A stretch of 64,000 nucleotides of DNA from Nothopassalora personata (Eukaryota; Ascomycota; Dothideomycetes; Mycosphaerellales; Mycosphaerellaceae). Positions 21,859 through 34,867 of the stretch are shown here, piece after piece. The notes beneath the pieces were generated by a model. That model ran no database searches. It saw nothing but the letters and a program-made list of their open reading frames with translations, and was not told the origin of the DNA. Positions within the stretch are counted from its first letter, which is position 1; each line of letters starts with the position of its first letter. Location: the NCBI GenBank assembly GCA_033816765.1, contig CM066292.1:4092001-4156000 (forward strand), read 5' to 3'. Position numbers and translations under genes: made by a program.

Positions 21859-22267
21859 TGTTACGGTTCTGATCTGGGGCTGAAGGAAGCTAACCAATCA
21901 GACCTCCACAATTGGTGGGCGCTTCCGCCCGAGAAGTGCTCTCTCACCCGCAGGAATAAAACCAAGGAACCGAGAGAGCAACTGAAGTGATCTCCTTGAT
22001 CTCGTTGATCTCGGTGATCTCGAGAGAGCATGGAGAGCATGGAGAGCACGGAGAGCAAACGCTCTATCTCCTTTGTATTTAGGAACGCTAGAAACCCTTA
22101 TGGTTCTGATGCGTTCAACTCATGTTACTATCTCACTGATTGGAATACAACTCTTATTCCTATCATTCATCTTCGCTCAGCTTGCTTCAGCCTCTCCAAA
22201 GAATAATACCGCCACGTGACTTGACTTATCTCTCTTTTGAGACTAGCCCTGGAACGAGACAATAACA
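21859..22267 (+). repeat. 3' LTR of Gypsy-1
   Basis: 409 bp; no difference from the 5' LTR was found by eye. Followed by target duplication AGAGG. Confidence 0.97.
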
Positions 22268-24637
22268 AGAGGTAAGTAAGCGATAGTATACTAACTATAG
22301 CGCCGTTAACCTTATAGGGTATATATACTAGGACTTTAAGGAGTTCTATCGAGACGTATACGGCGATCCTATAAATCGCGTACTTAACGTTATATTAGAG
22401 TACGAGGTTACGAAATAGAAGGATAACTAGATAGCGCGATAGTCCGCGACTAAGCTAGATATTATAGAGGACTAGTTAGGTAACTACTCGGAAGCGTAAC
22501 ATATACGGTACCTACTAGCGAAGCTTACGCCTCGCTTATGGTCCGCTATTATTAGCTACTATAATATCCCTACGACTAGAGAAGACCTAGTAGTCCTAGC
22601 CTTACGTATCGAAAGTACCGAGCGCCGAGGTAGTAGCGGAGGGCACGACCGCGGGTAGTATATACGTCGTAAGCGCGAAGCTAAGGACGTATATAAGCGG
22701 GCTAATTGCCTAAAGTAATAGAAGTTAAGTTAAGTACCGGGCGCCTTAGATACGAGTTAGTAGTAAGACGCCGGTAGCTTATCTTTAACTAGCCTGAAGT
22801 CGAAGGTAGAGTACTACGGCTACGGTAAGAAGGGTTACTATAAGACGGAGTACTAAAGTAGACACTTATAGAAGGACCGTAATACGTAAGCGGTTTATAG
22901 GCTAGAAACTATCGAAGCTTTAACTAAGAAGGGCGAATAGGAAAAAGGTAGAGGACTAGGTAAGGGTCGCTCCTAAGTCTAAGTTCCTATATAGACCCCT
23001 TAAGATAAGTCGATACGAGTCTAGCTTATTACTTACGAGACGCTATTAAGACGCGTAAAGGCTTTCGCGAGGCTACGTTTCTCCTAGATAACGGTACGGA
23101 TTTAAGCTTAGTATCGTACGAGTATATACTCCGATACTAGATATAGCCTATTAGTAGTATAAAGCTTCTAAATCTAGAGTCGTACGCGTAGGACTAAGGG
23201 CATTACTACGGCGCCTATACGGTTTGCGTACGACTCGCTAACAATATAGGAGTAGAGCGCGTAAGCGACGCTATCTACTATATAGCGCCTATAGGTAGGC
23301 CGTTAGTTATCTTAGGTAGGCCCTAGCAGTATCGTAATTGGATCATAAAGGCCGATAAGGATAACTAGTAGTACTACGATATAGAGACGCTAACGATTTA
23401 GTAGCGTAACGTACGCGAGTTCCTTAAGAATCTTAAGAGCTTAAAGTAGGTTTATACGATAAGTGTTCGGGTTATTACTATAGTAGTATCCGAAGGAGAG
23501 GGCCCCTCGTAGCCTAAAGAATTTATAGACTTCCGAGATATATACGTACCTAATAAGTAGGCGAAGCGTAAGATACCCGACGGGGTTAAGTATACAATTA
23601 ATCTCGTCGAAGGAAAGAAACCCCCTTTTAAGCTACTATACTAATAGTCCTTAACTAAGCTAGAAGCCTTAAAGGAGTACCTTACGTAAGCAATAGAGAA
23701 GGGGTAAATTAGGCGATCCGTAAGCGAGGCGGGTACGCCTATCCTATTTATACTAAAGAAGAATAGTACTCTTAGGCTCTATATAGATTATAGAGGCCTA
23801 AATAAGATTATAGTAAAGAACCGATACCTACTACCCCTATAGTAAGACCTTAGATAGGCTATAGGGTATAAGGTTCTTTACAATAATCGACCTATAGGAT
23901 ACCTACTACCGTATTCCTATTAAGCGAGGAGACGAGTAGAAGACTACGTTTCGTACGCGATACGGTTACTACGAGTACTTAGTTATGCCTTTTAGGTTAA
24001 CTAACGTACTAGCTACCTTCTAGGGGTATATTAATAAGGCCCTTACTAGGTTAGTAGATAATATCTATATAGTCTACCTAGATAATATCCTTATCTATAG
24101 CGTAACGTATAAGGAGCACGTACGAGCCGTACGCGCGGTACTAGAGAGGCTACGAAAGTTCGCCCTATTTACGAACCTAAAGAAGTATAGCTTCTTCTAG
24201 GAGAGTACTAAGTTCCTAGGATTTATTGTAAGCGTCGTAGGCGTATCGATAGATAGGAGTAGGGTAGCCGTAATCGAGGAATAGCCTACGCCTACGAGTT
24301 TCTATAAGGTTTAATCTTTCCTAGGATTCTATAACTTCTATAGGCGTTTTATCGAAGGGTACTCGAGGATTACGAAGCTATTAATAGACCTACTAAAGGG
24401 ATGTAAAAATAGTAAGAAGTAAGGGCCTCTTATATAGTCCGCTTAAGAGGAGCGAGCGTTCTAACGGCTAAAAGCTAGATTCCTTAGAGTACCTATCCTA
24501 AGGTACTTTAACCCTTCGTTACGTACGAGGGTTAAAATAGATGCCTTAGGTTTTACAATTATAGGCATTATCTCTTAGTTATTTAGGACTAAGTAGTATC
24601 TAATTGCCTTCTATTCTCGTAAGATAGTATTAACGAC
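22268..24637 (+). mobile_element. Gypsy-A, 3' part: gag remainder, protease, RT, truncated in RNase H
   Basis: Continues the Gypsy-A frame after Gypsy-1. Mutated gag, a protease-like region (GRPLVILGRP equivalent near 23,300) and RT run co-linear with Gypsy-B at about 25,370-27,720. It stops within RNase H, shortly after a PIAFYSRK-like block, where the sequence switches to TGTTAACC, the start of Gypsy-B. Stop codons are nearly all TAG/TAA. The rest of the element was not found in this window. Confidence 0.8.
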
Positions 24638-27600
24638 TAATAGGTTATGTTAACCTTAGGTTTAGAGGGGGTCCCTATAAGGGGTAGCCTAGTAGCTAAC
24701 CCCTACATGTAGCCTTACATGTAACATACGGTCGCGACCGGCTACTAAGCCGCACGTGACACGTATGCATACACCTTGCGACGCGCGATGCGTCTTAAAA
24801 AAAGGCAAGAATTAGTTCATCTACGACTAGTAGGTCGTAGGCGTGCTATATATTACGACATCCCTTAATAGTTCTAATTCTTCTCTTCGTTACAATCTAT
24901 ACACGCTATAGAGTCCGAACGCGACGATAGTAGCGCTACGCCTACGGCTCCCCTAAGCCCTAGGGCCTAGTAATAAGCGAGGCGTGTAGCCTTAGTCGTA
25001 AGGAGGGATGCCCTTTAGGCAGAGGTTAAGGAGAAGGGGATATAGAGGGAGATTAAACAGTTAGAGATCTTACGGGACGCAAGCGTGCCGCCGGCGGACC
25101 CTTAGGGCGAATCCGGCGGAGAACTATCCCCTACTCCCCCTCCCCCTCCTCTATCTATAGTAACTAACGATAATATCGTAGCTCGAGGCGCGGTCGTATC
25201 GTATACGACACGTTTACGTCTTAAAGAACCTACGCCTTTTAGAGGGGACTCGATTAAGAAAGCACGGGTATTCCTAAGGGAGCTCTCTCTTATCTTTACC
25301 CTCTTAGGCGGCACGTATACAACGAACGAGTTAAAGGTCCTATATAGGGTTATGTACCTAAGCGGAGAGGTAAGTAAGCGATAGTACGCTAACTATAGCG
25401 TCCTTAACCTTAAAGGATATATATACTAGGACTTTAAGGAGTTCTATCGAGACGCATACGGTAACCCTATAAACCGCGTACTTAACGTAATGTTAGAGTA
25501 TAAGGCGGTGAAATAGAAGGATAACTAGACAGTACGTTAGTTTACGACTAAGCTAGATGTTATAGAGGATTAGTTAGGGGACTATACGGAGGCGCAACGC
25601 GTGCGACACATGCTCGCTAAGCTTACGCCTAGCCTACGGTCCGTAATCGTTAAGTTTCATAACATCCTAATAACTAGAGAGGAACTAGTAATCCTAGCTT
25701 CGCGTATTGAAAGCACGGAGCGTAGTAGCGGAGGGTACGACCGCGGGCAGTATAGTCGCCGTAGACGAGAGACTAAGGGCGACTAAGGGCGAACAATCGT
25801 AGCTCGAAGTAGTAGAAGTATAGTTAGGCATCGCGCGACCCGGGTGCGAGTTACTAGCGGGACGCCGGCGGATCGTCTATAACCTTCGATAGGACTAAAG
25901 CGAAGTACTATAGATACTATAAGAAGGGTTACATTAAGACGGATTGCCCGAATAGGCACCTATGGAAGGACCGTAACGCGTAAGCGGTTCGTAGGGTAGA
26001 CGCTACGAGGCTCTAACTAAGAAGGGTAGCGACTAGGGAAAAGGTAGAGGACTAGAAGTAGGTCGCTCCTAAGTCCGAGTTTTCCTAAAGTCGACCATTT
26101 AAGGCGAGTAGATGTGTGTCTAGCGCGTTACTTACGAGGCGTAGTCGAGACTCGTAAGGGCTTTCGAGAGGCTACGTTTCTCCTAGATAACTGTACGGAT
26201 CTTAGCCTAGTGTCGTATAAGTATATACTCCGACATTAAATGCAACCTATTAATAGGGTAAGGCTACCGAAGTTAGAGTCGTATACGCATAACCTAGGGT
26301 ATTGCTACGGCGCCTTTACGGTTCGGCTACGACTCGCTAATGACGCGGGAGTAGAGCGCGTAAGTAACGCTATCTACTACGCGGTGCCTATGGGTAGGCC
26401 ATTAGTAATTTTAGGTAGACCCTAGAGGTACCGTAATCGGATCGTAAAGAGAGATTATAAGGACTAGTAGTACTACGGTATAGAGACGCCTACGATTTAG
26501 TAGCGTGACGCACGCGAGTTCCTTAAGGATCTCGAGAGCTTAAAGTAGGTTTATACGATAAGTGTTCGGGCTATTACTATAGTAGTATCCGAAGGAGAGG
26601 GCCCCTCGTAGCCTAAAGAATTTATAGACTTCCGAGATATATACGTACCTAATAAGTAGGCGAAGCGTAAGATGCCCGACGGGGTTAAGTATACGATTAA
26701 TCTCGTTAAAGGAAAGAAACCCCCTTTTAAGCCGCTATACTACTAGTCCTTAACTAAGCTAGAGGCCTTAAAGGAGTACCTTACGTAAGCAATAGAGAAG
26801 GGGTGGATTAGGCGATCCGTAAGCGAGGCGGGTGCGCCTATCCTATTCGTACTAAAGAAGAATAGCACTCTTAGGCTCTATGTAGACTATAGAGGCTTAA
26901 ATGAGATTATAGTAAAGAACCGATACCCCCTACCCCTAATTAGCGAGACGCTAGATAGGCTATTAGGTTCTAGGTTCTTTACTACAATCGATTTAAAGGA
27001 CGCCTACTATCGTATCCCTATTAAGCGAGGCGATAAGTGGAAGACTACGTTTCGTACGCAATACGGACACTACGAGTACCTAGTAATACCGTTCGGGCTA
27101 ACTAACGCACTAGTAACCTTTTAAGGGTACATTAATAAGGCGCTAACCGGCTTAGTTAATAACATTTGCGTAGTCTACCTAGATAATATCCTTATCTATA
27201 GCGAGACGCGTAAGGCACATGTACGAGCCGTACGCGAGGTACTTACGAGGCTACGGAAGTTTACTCTATTCGCAAACCCTAAGAAGTGTTACTTCTTCTA
27301 GGAGAGTATAGAGTTCCTTAGGTTTGTCGTAAGCGCCGTAGGCGTGTCGATAGATAGGAGTAGGGTAGCCGCTATCGAGGAATAGCCTACACCTACGACC
27401 TTTTATAAGGTCTAGTCCTTCCTTAGGTTTTATAACTTCTACCGGCGTTTTATAGAAGGATACTTAAGGGTCTACAAGCCCCTAACGGACCTACTAAAGG
27501 GATCTAAGGACGGTAAGAAGTAGGGCCCTCTTACGTAGACCTTAAGCGAAGAGTAGGCGTTTCGATAGCTTAAGGCCGGATTCTTAGGTGCACTAATACT

Positions 27601-30600
27601 TAGGCACTTCGATCCTACGCTACGTACGCGAGTCGAAACCGACGCGTCGGGTTTCGCGATCGTAGGTATTATATCCCAATTATTTAGTACTAAGTAGTAT
27701 CCTATCGCGTTCTATTTACGTAAGATAATACTAGCCGAGTGTAACTACGAGACGTACGATTAGGAGCTACTTACAGTAGTTAAGGCTTTTAAGCATTAGA
27801 GGCTATACTTAGAGGGCGCTACGCATACGGTACGAGTACTAGTCGACTACGCTAACCTATAGGGCTTCATAATAGTAAATTAGCTAAAAAGGCGGTAAGC
27901 TCGATAGGCTACGTTCCTATAGTCTTTTAATTTTGTAGTAGAGCATCGGCCGGGTGAGACTAACCTAGCCGACGCGCCTTCGAGACGTAGTAACTACGTA
28001 GCTATAACGTAATAAACTTCGAACTTGCTACCTACCTTATAAAGTAAGCTATCTTTCTAGAAGGAGTCTCTAGAAGAGATAAGCGAGCCGACGGTAAAGC
28101 GCGCGCTTACTACCTACGAGGCGATGTAGGGCGACATAGGCGCGGTAATAGTAGTACGGAGAGGTAACCTTCCCTATTAAGACAAGCCGTCGTTACTAGT
28201 AGTAGTGTACGCTACAGTAATATAGGGTTAAGCTTATAGCTCGACGGGTAAGTTAATCCTACTCTTAATAAAGATCGCGTAGTAATAAGACGACTAGTAT
28301 ATCGTATACTTAGCGTAGGCGCTAAGCGCGAGGGACGCTAAGGGATAGTATATAAAGGATGACCTTATATACTACGGAGACGCGATCGTAGTACCTAGGG
28401 ATTACGCAATTAGGTCGTATCTAATTCGTATACACTACGACGACGTCCTCGCGGGTCACTTTAGAAGGACTAAGACTAAAGAGCTATTACGACGTAATTA
28501 TTAGTAGGACTTACTTAGTACGGACGTGAAGCAATACATCTAAGCCTATAGAACCTACTAGGGTTCGAAGGCTAAACGCTATCGACCCTATAGTAGGCTA
28601 TAACCGCTTCCTAGACCGGAGCGGCCGTAGTAGGAAATCACTATAGATTTTATTACGGACCTACCTCTAAGTACGCGAGCCGGTTGCGTGTATAATGCGA
28701 TCCTAGTAATAGTCGATCGCTACTTAAAAATGAGCTTATACATCCCGACGACGAAGACTTACATAGCCGTAGAGCTTACGAGGCTCCTACGAGACGAAGT
28801 CGTACGACACTATAGTGTCCCGTTAGGCATAGTAAGCGACCGAGGTCCGGTCTTCACTAGTTAGTTTTAGAGTAACTTCTACTTCGAGGCGCGTGTAAAG
28901 CGTAAGCTATCTACGGCCTTTTACCCTTAGACTAACGGCTAAACTAAGAGGGTAAACTAAACCCTCGAATAATATCTTCGTTATTACTATAGTAACAATT
29001 AAACTAAGTAGGCTAAGTAGCTTACAGTTACTAAATTCGTAGCTAATAATAGTATCTACCTAACACTACGGATAAGTCCGTTCGAGATAGCGTACGGTTA
29101 GCGACCTAAGATTGCCCCTACACTAACTAGATCTCGAGACGAGACCTAGGGGGGGGGAAGTACTAGTAGCGGTAATAGCTACGAGTCGTATACGAAAACT
29201 ACGCGCTATACTCGAGGAGCGATAGAAGGCTATAGTAGAAAGCTAGGCTCGCTACTATAATAAGACCTACTAAGCTAAGACCTACCGCGTAGGTAACTTA
29301 GTCCTATTGTTAACGAAGAACCTTAAGTTAGCAGTGCTAAAGAAGAAGATAGGTCCGAAGTTTATCGGCCTATACCGTATTACGGACGCTGTCGGTTCGT
29401 AGGCGTACCGCCTAGCGCTACTAGCCGACTTAAGGCTCTATAACGTCTTCTATGTCTCTCTCCTCGAGCCGTATATCGGTAGCGATAAGGATGGACCCGT
29501 ACCCCCTCTAGCTAATAAGGACGGAGAGTATAAGGTAGAGGTAGTACTAGATAGGCGTAAGCGTAAGGGTAAGCTATAGTATCTAGTCTAGTAGAAGGAC
29601 TAGCTAGAGGAGTACAATAGCTAGGAACTGGCGGAGGGCCTCGCGAATGCGGATCGCATAGTAGCCGACTATAAGGCGTTAAGGAGAAGCAAATAAGACT
29701 AGCATAGGAGTACTAGAGCATAAATAAAACTTTTCTTAACTATAAACAAAATAAAAAGCTAAAGAGTAGCGCGCCTACTAGGGGCTACGTAGAGTAGTAG
29801 TAGGCGAGGAGCCCGCGAGTAGCGTGTGAGGCGAGCGCCTTAGTTGTCGTCGTCGCGTAGTAACTTAGGTAGGAATGCCTAGTCGGCGGCGGTAGTATCG
29901 ATGTTCTACGCCTATAGGAACTAGGACTACGGTTAGTAGGGTATACGTATACGAGGAACATACGACTTACGGCGCGGCCGAGTTCGAATAGCCCATTAAG
30001 GGCGCGGTTCTACTCCTACTAGAGCGCGAGGGCTACGGCGGCGGGGGCGGCGGCAGTAGTAGCGGCGGCGGGGGTACGTATACGGGTCTCCCCGGCACGC
30101 TTATGCTTATAGGCATTAAACTACCTAATAGCCTATAGAAAGGGTTAGCCGAAGCATAGGAGACGTACTAGAGCCCCCCCGCGAGTAGTAGTCGACTCGT
30201 AGGAGCGAAGTAGCGACTTACCTCCGTAATGTCGTTACCTAGCTAGGTACATAGGCGGATCTACTCTACTAGCTCCTACTACTAGAGGTCTATAGGCGCC
30301 TAGCCTATTATAGCCGTAAGGAAGTCGCGCTAGGAGCGCGCGGCGCGTAGGCGGCTTACTAGCGAGGCGATAGCGTAGCTAGTGTTAGGCTCGCACTTAT
30401 GTCTATTACGCCTATAGCGGCCGTACTTCCTTAGGAGCTCGCCGGTAGTAACACTATTATAGTTATCGGCTTCGTCTAGTAAGTAGTTAGTATACGAATC
30501 GTAGGCGGTACGCGTAGAGACTTACCCTTAACGAAGTATAGGAGGTACCGTATGTACATATTAATCCTCTACGAGAGCTTAGTAGCGGGCGAGGGCGTTA

Positions 30601-30805
30601 GTAGCTACGAGGGGGATGCTAGTCGCTTACGACTACTAGGCGTTCTAGGTACGTCGCGTACTAGAGCCGCCTAGCGGCGCTCGTCTTCTAAGGTGCTAGT
30701 AGTGCTATCGCTACTAATACTACGGGAGGAGGCGGAGCGGCTAGAGGACGGAGGCGAGTTAGACATAATAATAATAATGCTAGCGAGGCGCTTACGGTAA
30801 GGGTA
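24638..30805 (+). mobile_element. Gypsy-B: RIP-mutated Ty3/Gypsy chromovirus
   Basis: Begins with a TGTTAACC LTR-like end. With TAG read as mutated Gln/Trp, one gets gag (about 24,950-26,100), a protease region around 26,160-26,450, RT (about 26,640-27,400, with YLDN where YLDD is usual; TGAC to TAAC is a RIP change), RNase H (ETDASGFAIVG near 27,640), integrase (about 28,390-29,130, including SDRGPVFTS and QTNGQT) and a C-terminal chromodomain (about 29,530-29,696). An antisense ORF follows. No 3' LTR was found; Copia-A begins directly after. Paralogue of Gypsy-A. Confidence 0.85.
29950..30766 (-). pseudogene. RIP-mutated antisense accessory ORF of Gypsy-B
   Basis: From an ATG at 30,766 the minus strand reads a Ser-rich N-terminus (MSNSPPSSSRSASSR) and stays open except for TAG codons to about 30,510. 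A second frame then stays open, again only with TAG, from about 30,520 to about 30,160, suggesting an intron or a frameshift. The second part has several Tyr/Arg-rich segments and one Cys-containing segment (RRNRHKCEPNTSYAIASL). No domain recognised. Position and orientation mirror the antisense ORF of Gypsy-1. Confidence 0.45.
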
Positions 30806-33305
30806 TGTTACGATCTAAGCGTACACCGGCGCTATAGCCTAATTAAACCTAAGGTAGTAGCGGCTAAGAATTAGGTAACATTAATTAGTTACCTATAGCC
30901 TTTCTATAAGTAGCCCTTTCAATTCTAGCTTAGATACATGTAATCTACTACCTGCTTTTAAAACACCTTTATAAGCCCATTTTATGACTTCTAACCACTT
31001 GTAACGTAATAGTTATAAGCCCGATAGGCGCTTACTAACGTTCGCTACATAAAACGAAGCCCTAGAGTAGATTTTACATCGTTATTAAAAACCAGTAGGA
31101 TCCATTATTATCCTATTAACAACTATTACATAGTAGTGCAGTAACCCTAGTAGACCTATAGGAACTTTCATTAGGCCTATTAATACCGTCATAGCGACTA
31201 CCGAGACACCCGGTAGTACCGGTACTTTGCCGTACGCTACTATCGTTCTTAAGAGTTATGACTAATAGGATAAGTTTAACCGTTAGTTAGAGCTTTACGC
31301 TAAGTCTCTAAACATCTAGAAGTATGTGGATCCGAACGACACTACTACCGAGCTAATAGAGCCGGTGTACTTAACGTTCGAGTAAATCCAATTAGTATAT
31401 ACTGCTAAAGACGCTACGGCTAAAGACAAGGAGCTTATTAAGCTCCGCTAGTTAGACACCGACCGTAGGTAGCGGATGTATAACATCTTTACGTCCGTAA
31501 GGTCTAAATTAGTTACCTACCTAATTAGGACTACTATAGAGCTAGGCTAGGAGCTAATGCATAGTAAACGCACCCTTAGAGGCAAGGTCTAGGCTCTAAA
31601 GGATTAGTACGGACTAAACGACATGTTACGTAAGCGATGGCTTACACTAGAGCTAAATAGGCTTTAGAAGAGCTAGGCCCGAAGGGTTGACGACTAGTGT
31701 TTAGACTAGCTAGTGCTATAGACTAAGATGCTAGATTATAACTATACCGAGTACGGAGACCTACTACGACACTTCCTACTTACGATATAGTAGAAAACTC
31801 CTCCCTATAGAGCATTACTATATAACGAGTAGAAGCGTAACAAGCTCTCGCTTAGTAAGCTTACCGAGCGATACCTCGAATAGATACGCGACACTACCCC
31901 AGTTACTACGAACGGTCGATTAGTCTTCGTAACCTTTATAGGCGAACCCTTAGTAGAGGACGAGCCTCTACTAGCGCCTATAGTAGGTACAGTCGGTAGG
32001 AACGATAATAATAATAACGACCGTCGTCGTAGCCGCGGCGACAAGAGTCGTAACCGTAGTAACGGTATAAATAAAGGAAAGAACAGTAATAACAACGATA
32101 GGCTAAGCGGCTACTAGAACATTACCGGCGAGCCTAAGGAGAGTTATTATAAGAACCTCTATTTATGCGATGTAGTCAACCCTAAGAAGCGTCTATTAAA
32201 GGATTAGCGCTCTAAGTAGTAGAAGAAGTGCTAGAAGCACTTTATTAATTACTACTTAGGCGATGATAGTGAACGCTTACTAGGCGTATTGAACCGTAAT
32301 GGGCGCACGGATAAGGAACGAGATAAGGCAATTGCTAAGGGCAAGGTAGTACCGCACGGCTTCACTAGTCTTACTGTCCTTTCGAGCTCGATAAGCTAAT
32401 TAAGCTTTAACTTTAGGGATTGCTAGGTATACGACAACTACTCGGACACCTATGTTATTAATTACTATAACTAGTAGGGCGTAGAATTCATTATAGAGCG
32501 CCTAACCACCTTATTAATCTAAGCCGGAACCACGACATTCCCTATTGCCGCATTAGGCAAGGTTCGTATAAAGATAGAGGGGATACTATTCACCCTATTA
32601 GATGTGGCCTATTACCTAGGCTTTTATGTGAACGTTATCTCCTACTTACGTATAGAGACGGCTAGACTTTAGTAGTACGGACGCACTAATTTAGTCTATT
32701 ATAATGATAAGAAATTGATAGACCTACACCGCCCTACTAGTACAATCCCCTTTTTTAAGGTAGTTACACCGCCTTAGTTAGAGATGGTCTACAAATGGCT
32801 ATCGAGTAATAATGGGAGCATCCTACTAAAGATTACTAAGAAGTAGCGCATAGCGCACTTCATTAGTACAATTGGTAAGGGTAATACTATCTAAACACCG
32901 CCTATTTAAGACTCTAACGGCGACCGTACCGTTATGGTAGTAATAAATAGCATAGGGGGTACTAAAGGTGTAGTAACGTCTAGTAGGACCCCTATTAAAC
33001 ACCGTAAGCTCTTAGGCCGCTAGTAGCACTAAATCTTCGGCTATATTAGCGCTAAACGCATTAACTAGCTTACGTTTAGAGTTGAGGGAGTGGTCATTAA
33101 CCCTAATGCACCTAAAGTACCCCTTACTACATATTGTAGAGTATGTAGCCTAGCTAAGGCATATAAAGTGTTTAATAGGACTAAGCTAATTAGGGTAATA
33201 ACTCCCTATAGGCACGTAGCTATAGATTTAGCTAAGTTTACGCTAGTATATAATAGTAATCGTTACCTAGTTCATTTCTACGGTCTAGATACTATTAACG
33301 ACTAA
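30806..33305 (+). mobile_element. Copia-A: truncated, RIP-mutated Ty1/Copia element
   Basis: A 205-bp LTR (30,806-31,010, TGTTACGATC..) is followed by a primer-binding site GTTATAAGCCCG and a mutated gag whose frame (about 31,180-32,400) resembles Copia Gag, with the order gag, protease, integrase N-terminus. The open segment 33,090-33,305 matches the GAG-pre-integrase/integrase start (TTYCRVCSLAKAYK, then a VAIDLAKF..YLVHFY block). The element breaks off there at a TGTTAACC junction; RT, RNase H and 3' LTR are absent. Confidence 0.75.
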
Positions 33306-33585
33306 TTAGTCATGTTAACCTTAGGTTTAGTTATATCGACCTTAGGTTTAGAGGGAGGGTCCCTTAGGTCTAACTTGCCCCAATTTCATTTAGGTTTAAT
33401 TAGACATTTAGGTAAGCTAGTAGGACCTAGTATAGCTATTAAGATATGTACTGCGTAGCTAAGCATTGTAAGCGTAGTATTAAGGTAACAATTCAATTCA
33501 TACCTCTCGAGTAGAGGGTATAGGGGTTTAGGTCCACTAACCCTCTTGTTTTATCTAGCTACTACGCTACTCGTTACGTAACCTA

Positions 33586-33611
33586 ATTTCCCGGTCCCGG
33601 GACCGGCAAAT
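33586..33611. repeat. 26-bp palindrome, copy 1
   Basis: Contains the core CCGGTCCCGGGACCGG flanked by ATTTC and CAAAT; two mismatches from the perfect copy at 61,004-61,029. Confidence 0.85.
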
Positions 33612-33757
33612 ACCCCTGCTTACGTAAGCACCGCTCCATACTACTACAACTCGGATAGGCCTACATAGGGTGGTTAGTAGACATTATTTTAGTAGTTAAT
33701 AAGGGGGGTTATTAAGTATACACCCGGTGGCGTATTAGTATCTAGTTTATAAGGTTA

Positions 33758-33865
33758 AAATTACGGTTTAAGGTCTAAGGTTTACGGTTAAGGTCATTAC
33801 TTAAGGTTAAGGTTTAAGGTTAAGGTTTACGGTTAAGGTCGACTAAGGTCGAAAACACTTAAGGT
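33758..33865. repeat. Degenerate hexamer array (AAGGTT/AAGGTC)
   Basis: About 100 bp dominated by AAGGTT, AAGGTC and ACGGTT steps. Resembles a decayed microsatellite. Confidence 0.6.
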
Positions 33866-34036
33866 CTAAGGTATTTAGCAACAATCACGGTCATAAGGTC
33901 CTATTAAGTAATAACTAGTATTAGCGCATTCTAAAGTAAGCACCTCGTAATAATAGATGCAGCTACATCACTAGAAAAACTTAGTACCTTTGCCGACATA
34001 GGTAGAGGCTACGAATAGCCTATAAACCCCACGAAA

Positions 34037-34867
34037 ATGGAAGGGGTCTATAGGGATTCTATCCCTTATAAGGGGATAGAGGAATCGGAGGAAGGGGAAA
34101 CACCTAAATATAGTAAAGAAGGGAGAAGCGGAACTAGCGCCGCTAAATTAGGTATAGGTGTAGGAACGAACAGTACAATTGGAATAGATGCTATAACTGC
34201 CCTCTTTAGACGATTAGCAGTAGTAATAGAAAACGCTAGCCCTCGCTTTCCACCTCTAGGAGGTGCTAAGAATCCGTTCTTTAATAGCACCAATGCTACT
34301 AAGTTCTAGGAACGGTTTAGCGACCTAATAGACTAGTATCCGCCTCGGGTATCTATTAAGAAGGATGATTTCTAGGGTAGGTTTAAGCGCAATTGCAAAA
34401 CTACTATCCGGCGCGTAGTTATAAGACTACCTAGGTAGTTTACTAATAAGGCACGTTTTAGGAGGGCGTTCTTATTAGAGTTCTTAAGGTTTAACGCCTA
34501 CTCGATATTAGGGAGTCGGGAATATCTTAAGGAGATTGTTAGGGTGTAGTAAGGCAAGAGGCCTGAAGAATAAGATGTGAAGGAATTCATCCGTCTATTT
34601 ATATCCTTAAGTAACCTAATTGAACCTAAGGATTTAGATAACAGCTCCCGGAGTCGCCTCCTCCTTTAGGGATTACTAGAGGCAGTCGCGAAAGCGGTCT
34701 ATAAGGCTTACGGGCTTCACCTAAAGCAACCTAAGAAGTCTAGGGACTTTTAGAGGATCCTCGATAAAGCTACTAGTATCGTAGATAGTAAGGAGGGATA
34801 GAAAGCTATGTATATAGATTTCCCTCTTACTTTACCTTAGCTACACCGCTTAGTCGTAAAGCAAATG
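34037..34867 (+). pseudogene. Gypsy-D gag, N-terminal part
   Basis: Starts with ATG 34,037 and stays open to 34,309, then continues with TAG codons. The frame runs up to the AAATG target duplication of the solo LTR and resumes after it at 35,192, so both parts form one gag. It has capsid-like helices but no firm domain match by eye. Confidence 0.6.

Larger units (their letters stand above)
15203..22267 (+). mobile_element. Gypsy-1: intact Ty3/Gypsy chromovirus
   Basis: Complete 7,065-bp element with 409-bp LTRs that look identical by eye and a 5-bp target duplication AGAGG (15,198-15,202 and 22,268-22,272). The order is gag, pol in the -1 frame (protease, RT, RNase H, integrase, chromodomain), then a tRNA-like gene and a Zn2Cys6-like ORF on the opposite strand, a polypurine tract and the LTR. 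All ORFs are open and CpA/TpG are present, in sharp contrast to the DNA on both sides. It is therefore a recent insertion not yet through RIP. The uninterrupted target can be read in the paralogue Gypsy-B at 25,361-25,375. Confidence 0.97.
33306..34036 (+). repeat. LTR-like/5' region of Gypsy-D
   Basis: Starts TGTTAACCTTAGGTTTAG, like the Gypsy-B left end, and contains palindrome copy 1 and a degenerate hexamer array. It lies just upstream of the Gypsy-D gag start. The LTR boundary toward gag could not be fixed because no matching 3' LTR was identified. Confidence 0.4.

Noticed and set aside
24638..33330. Two TGTTAACCTTAGGTTTAG ends as the LTR pair of a single element
   Set aside because: Sequences diverge after the first few dozen bases, a Copia fragment lies between, and no target duplication was found.
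33758..33865. TTAAGG-like array as a relic of telomeric TTAGGG
   Set aside because: RIP changes CpA/TpG only and would not turn TTAGGG into TTAAGG; units are irregular. Called a decayed microsatellite.
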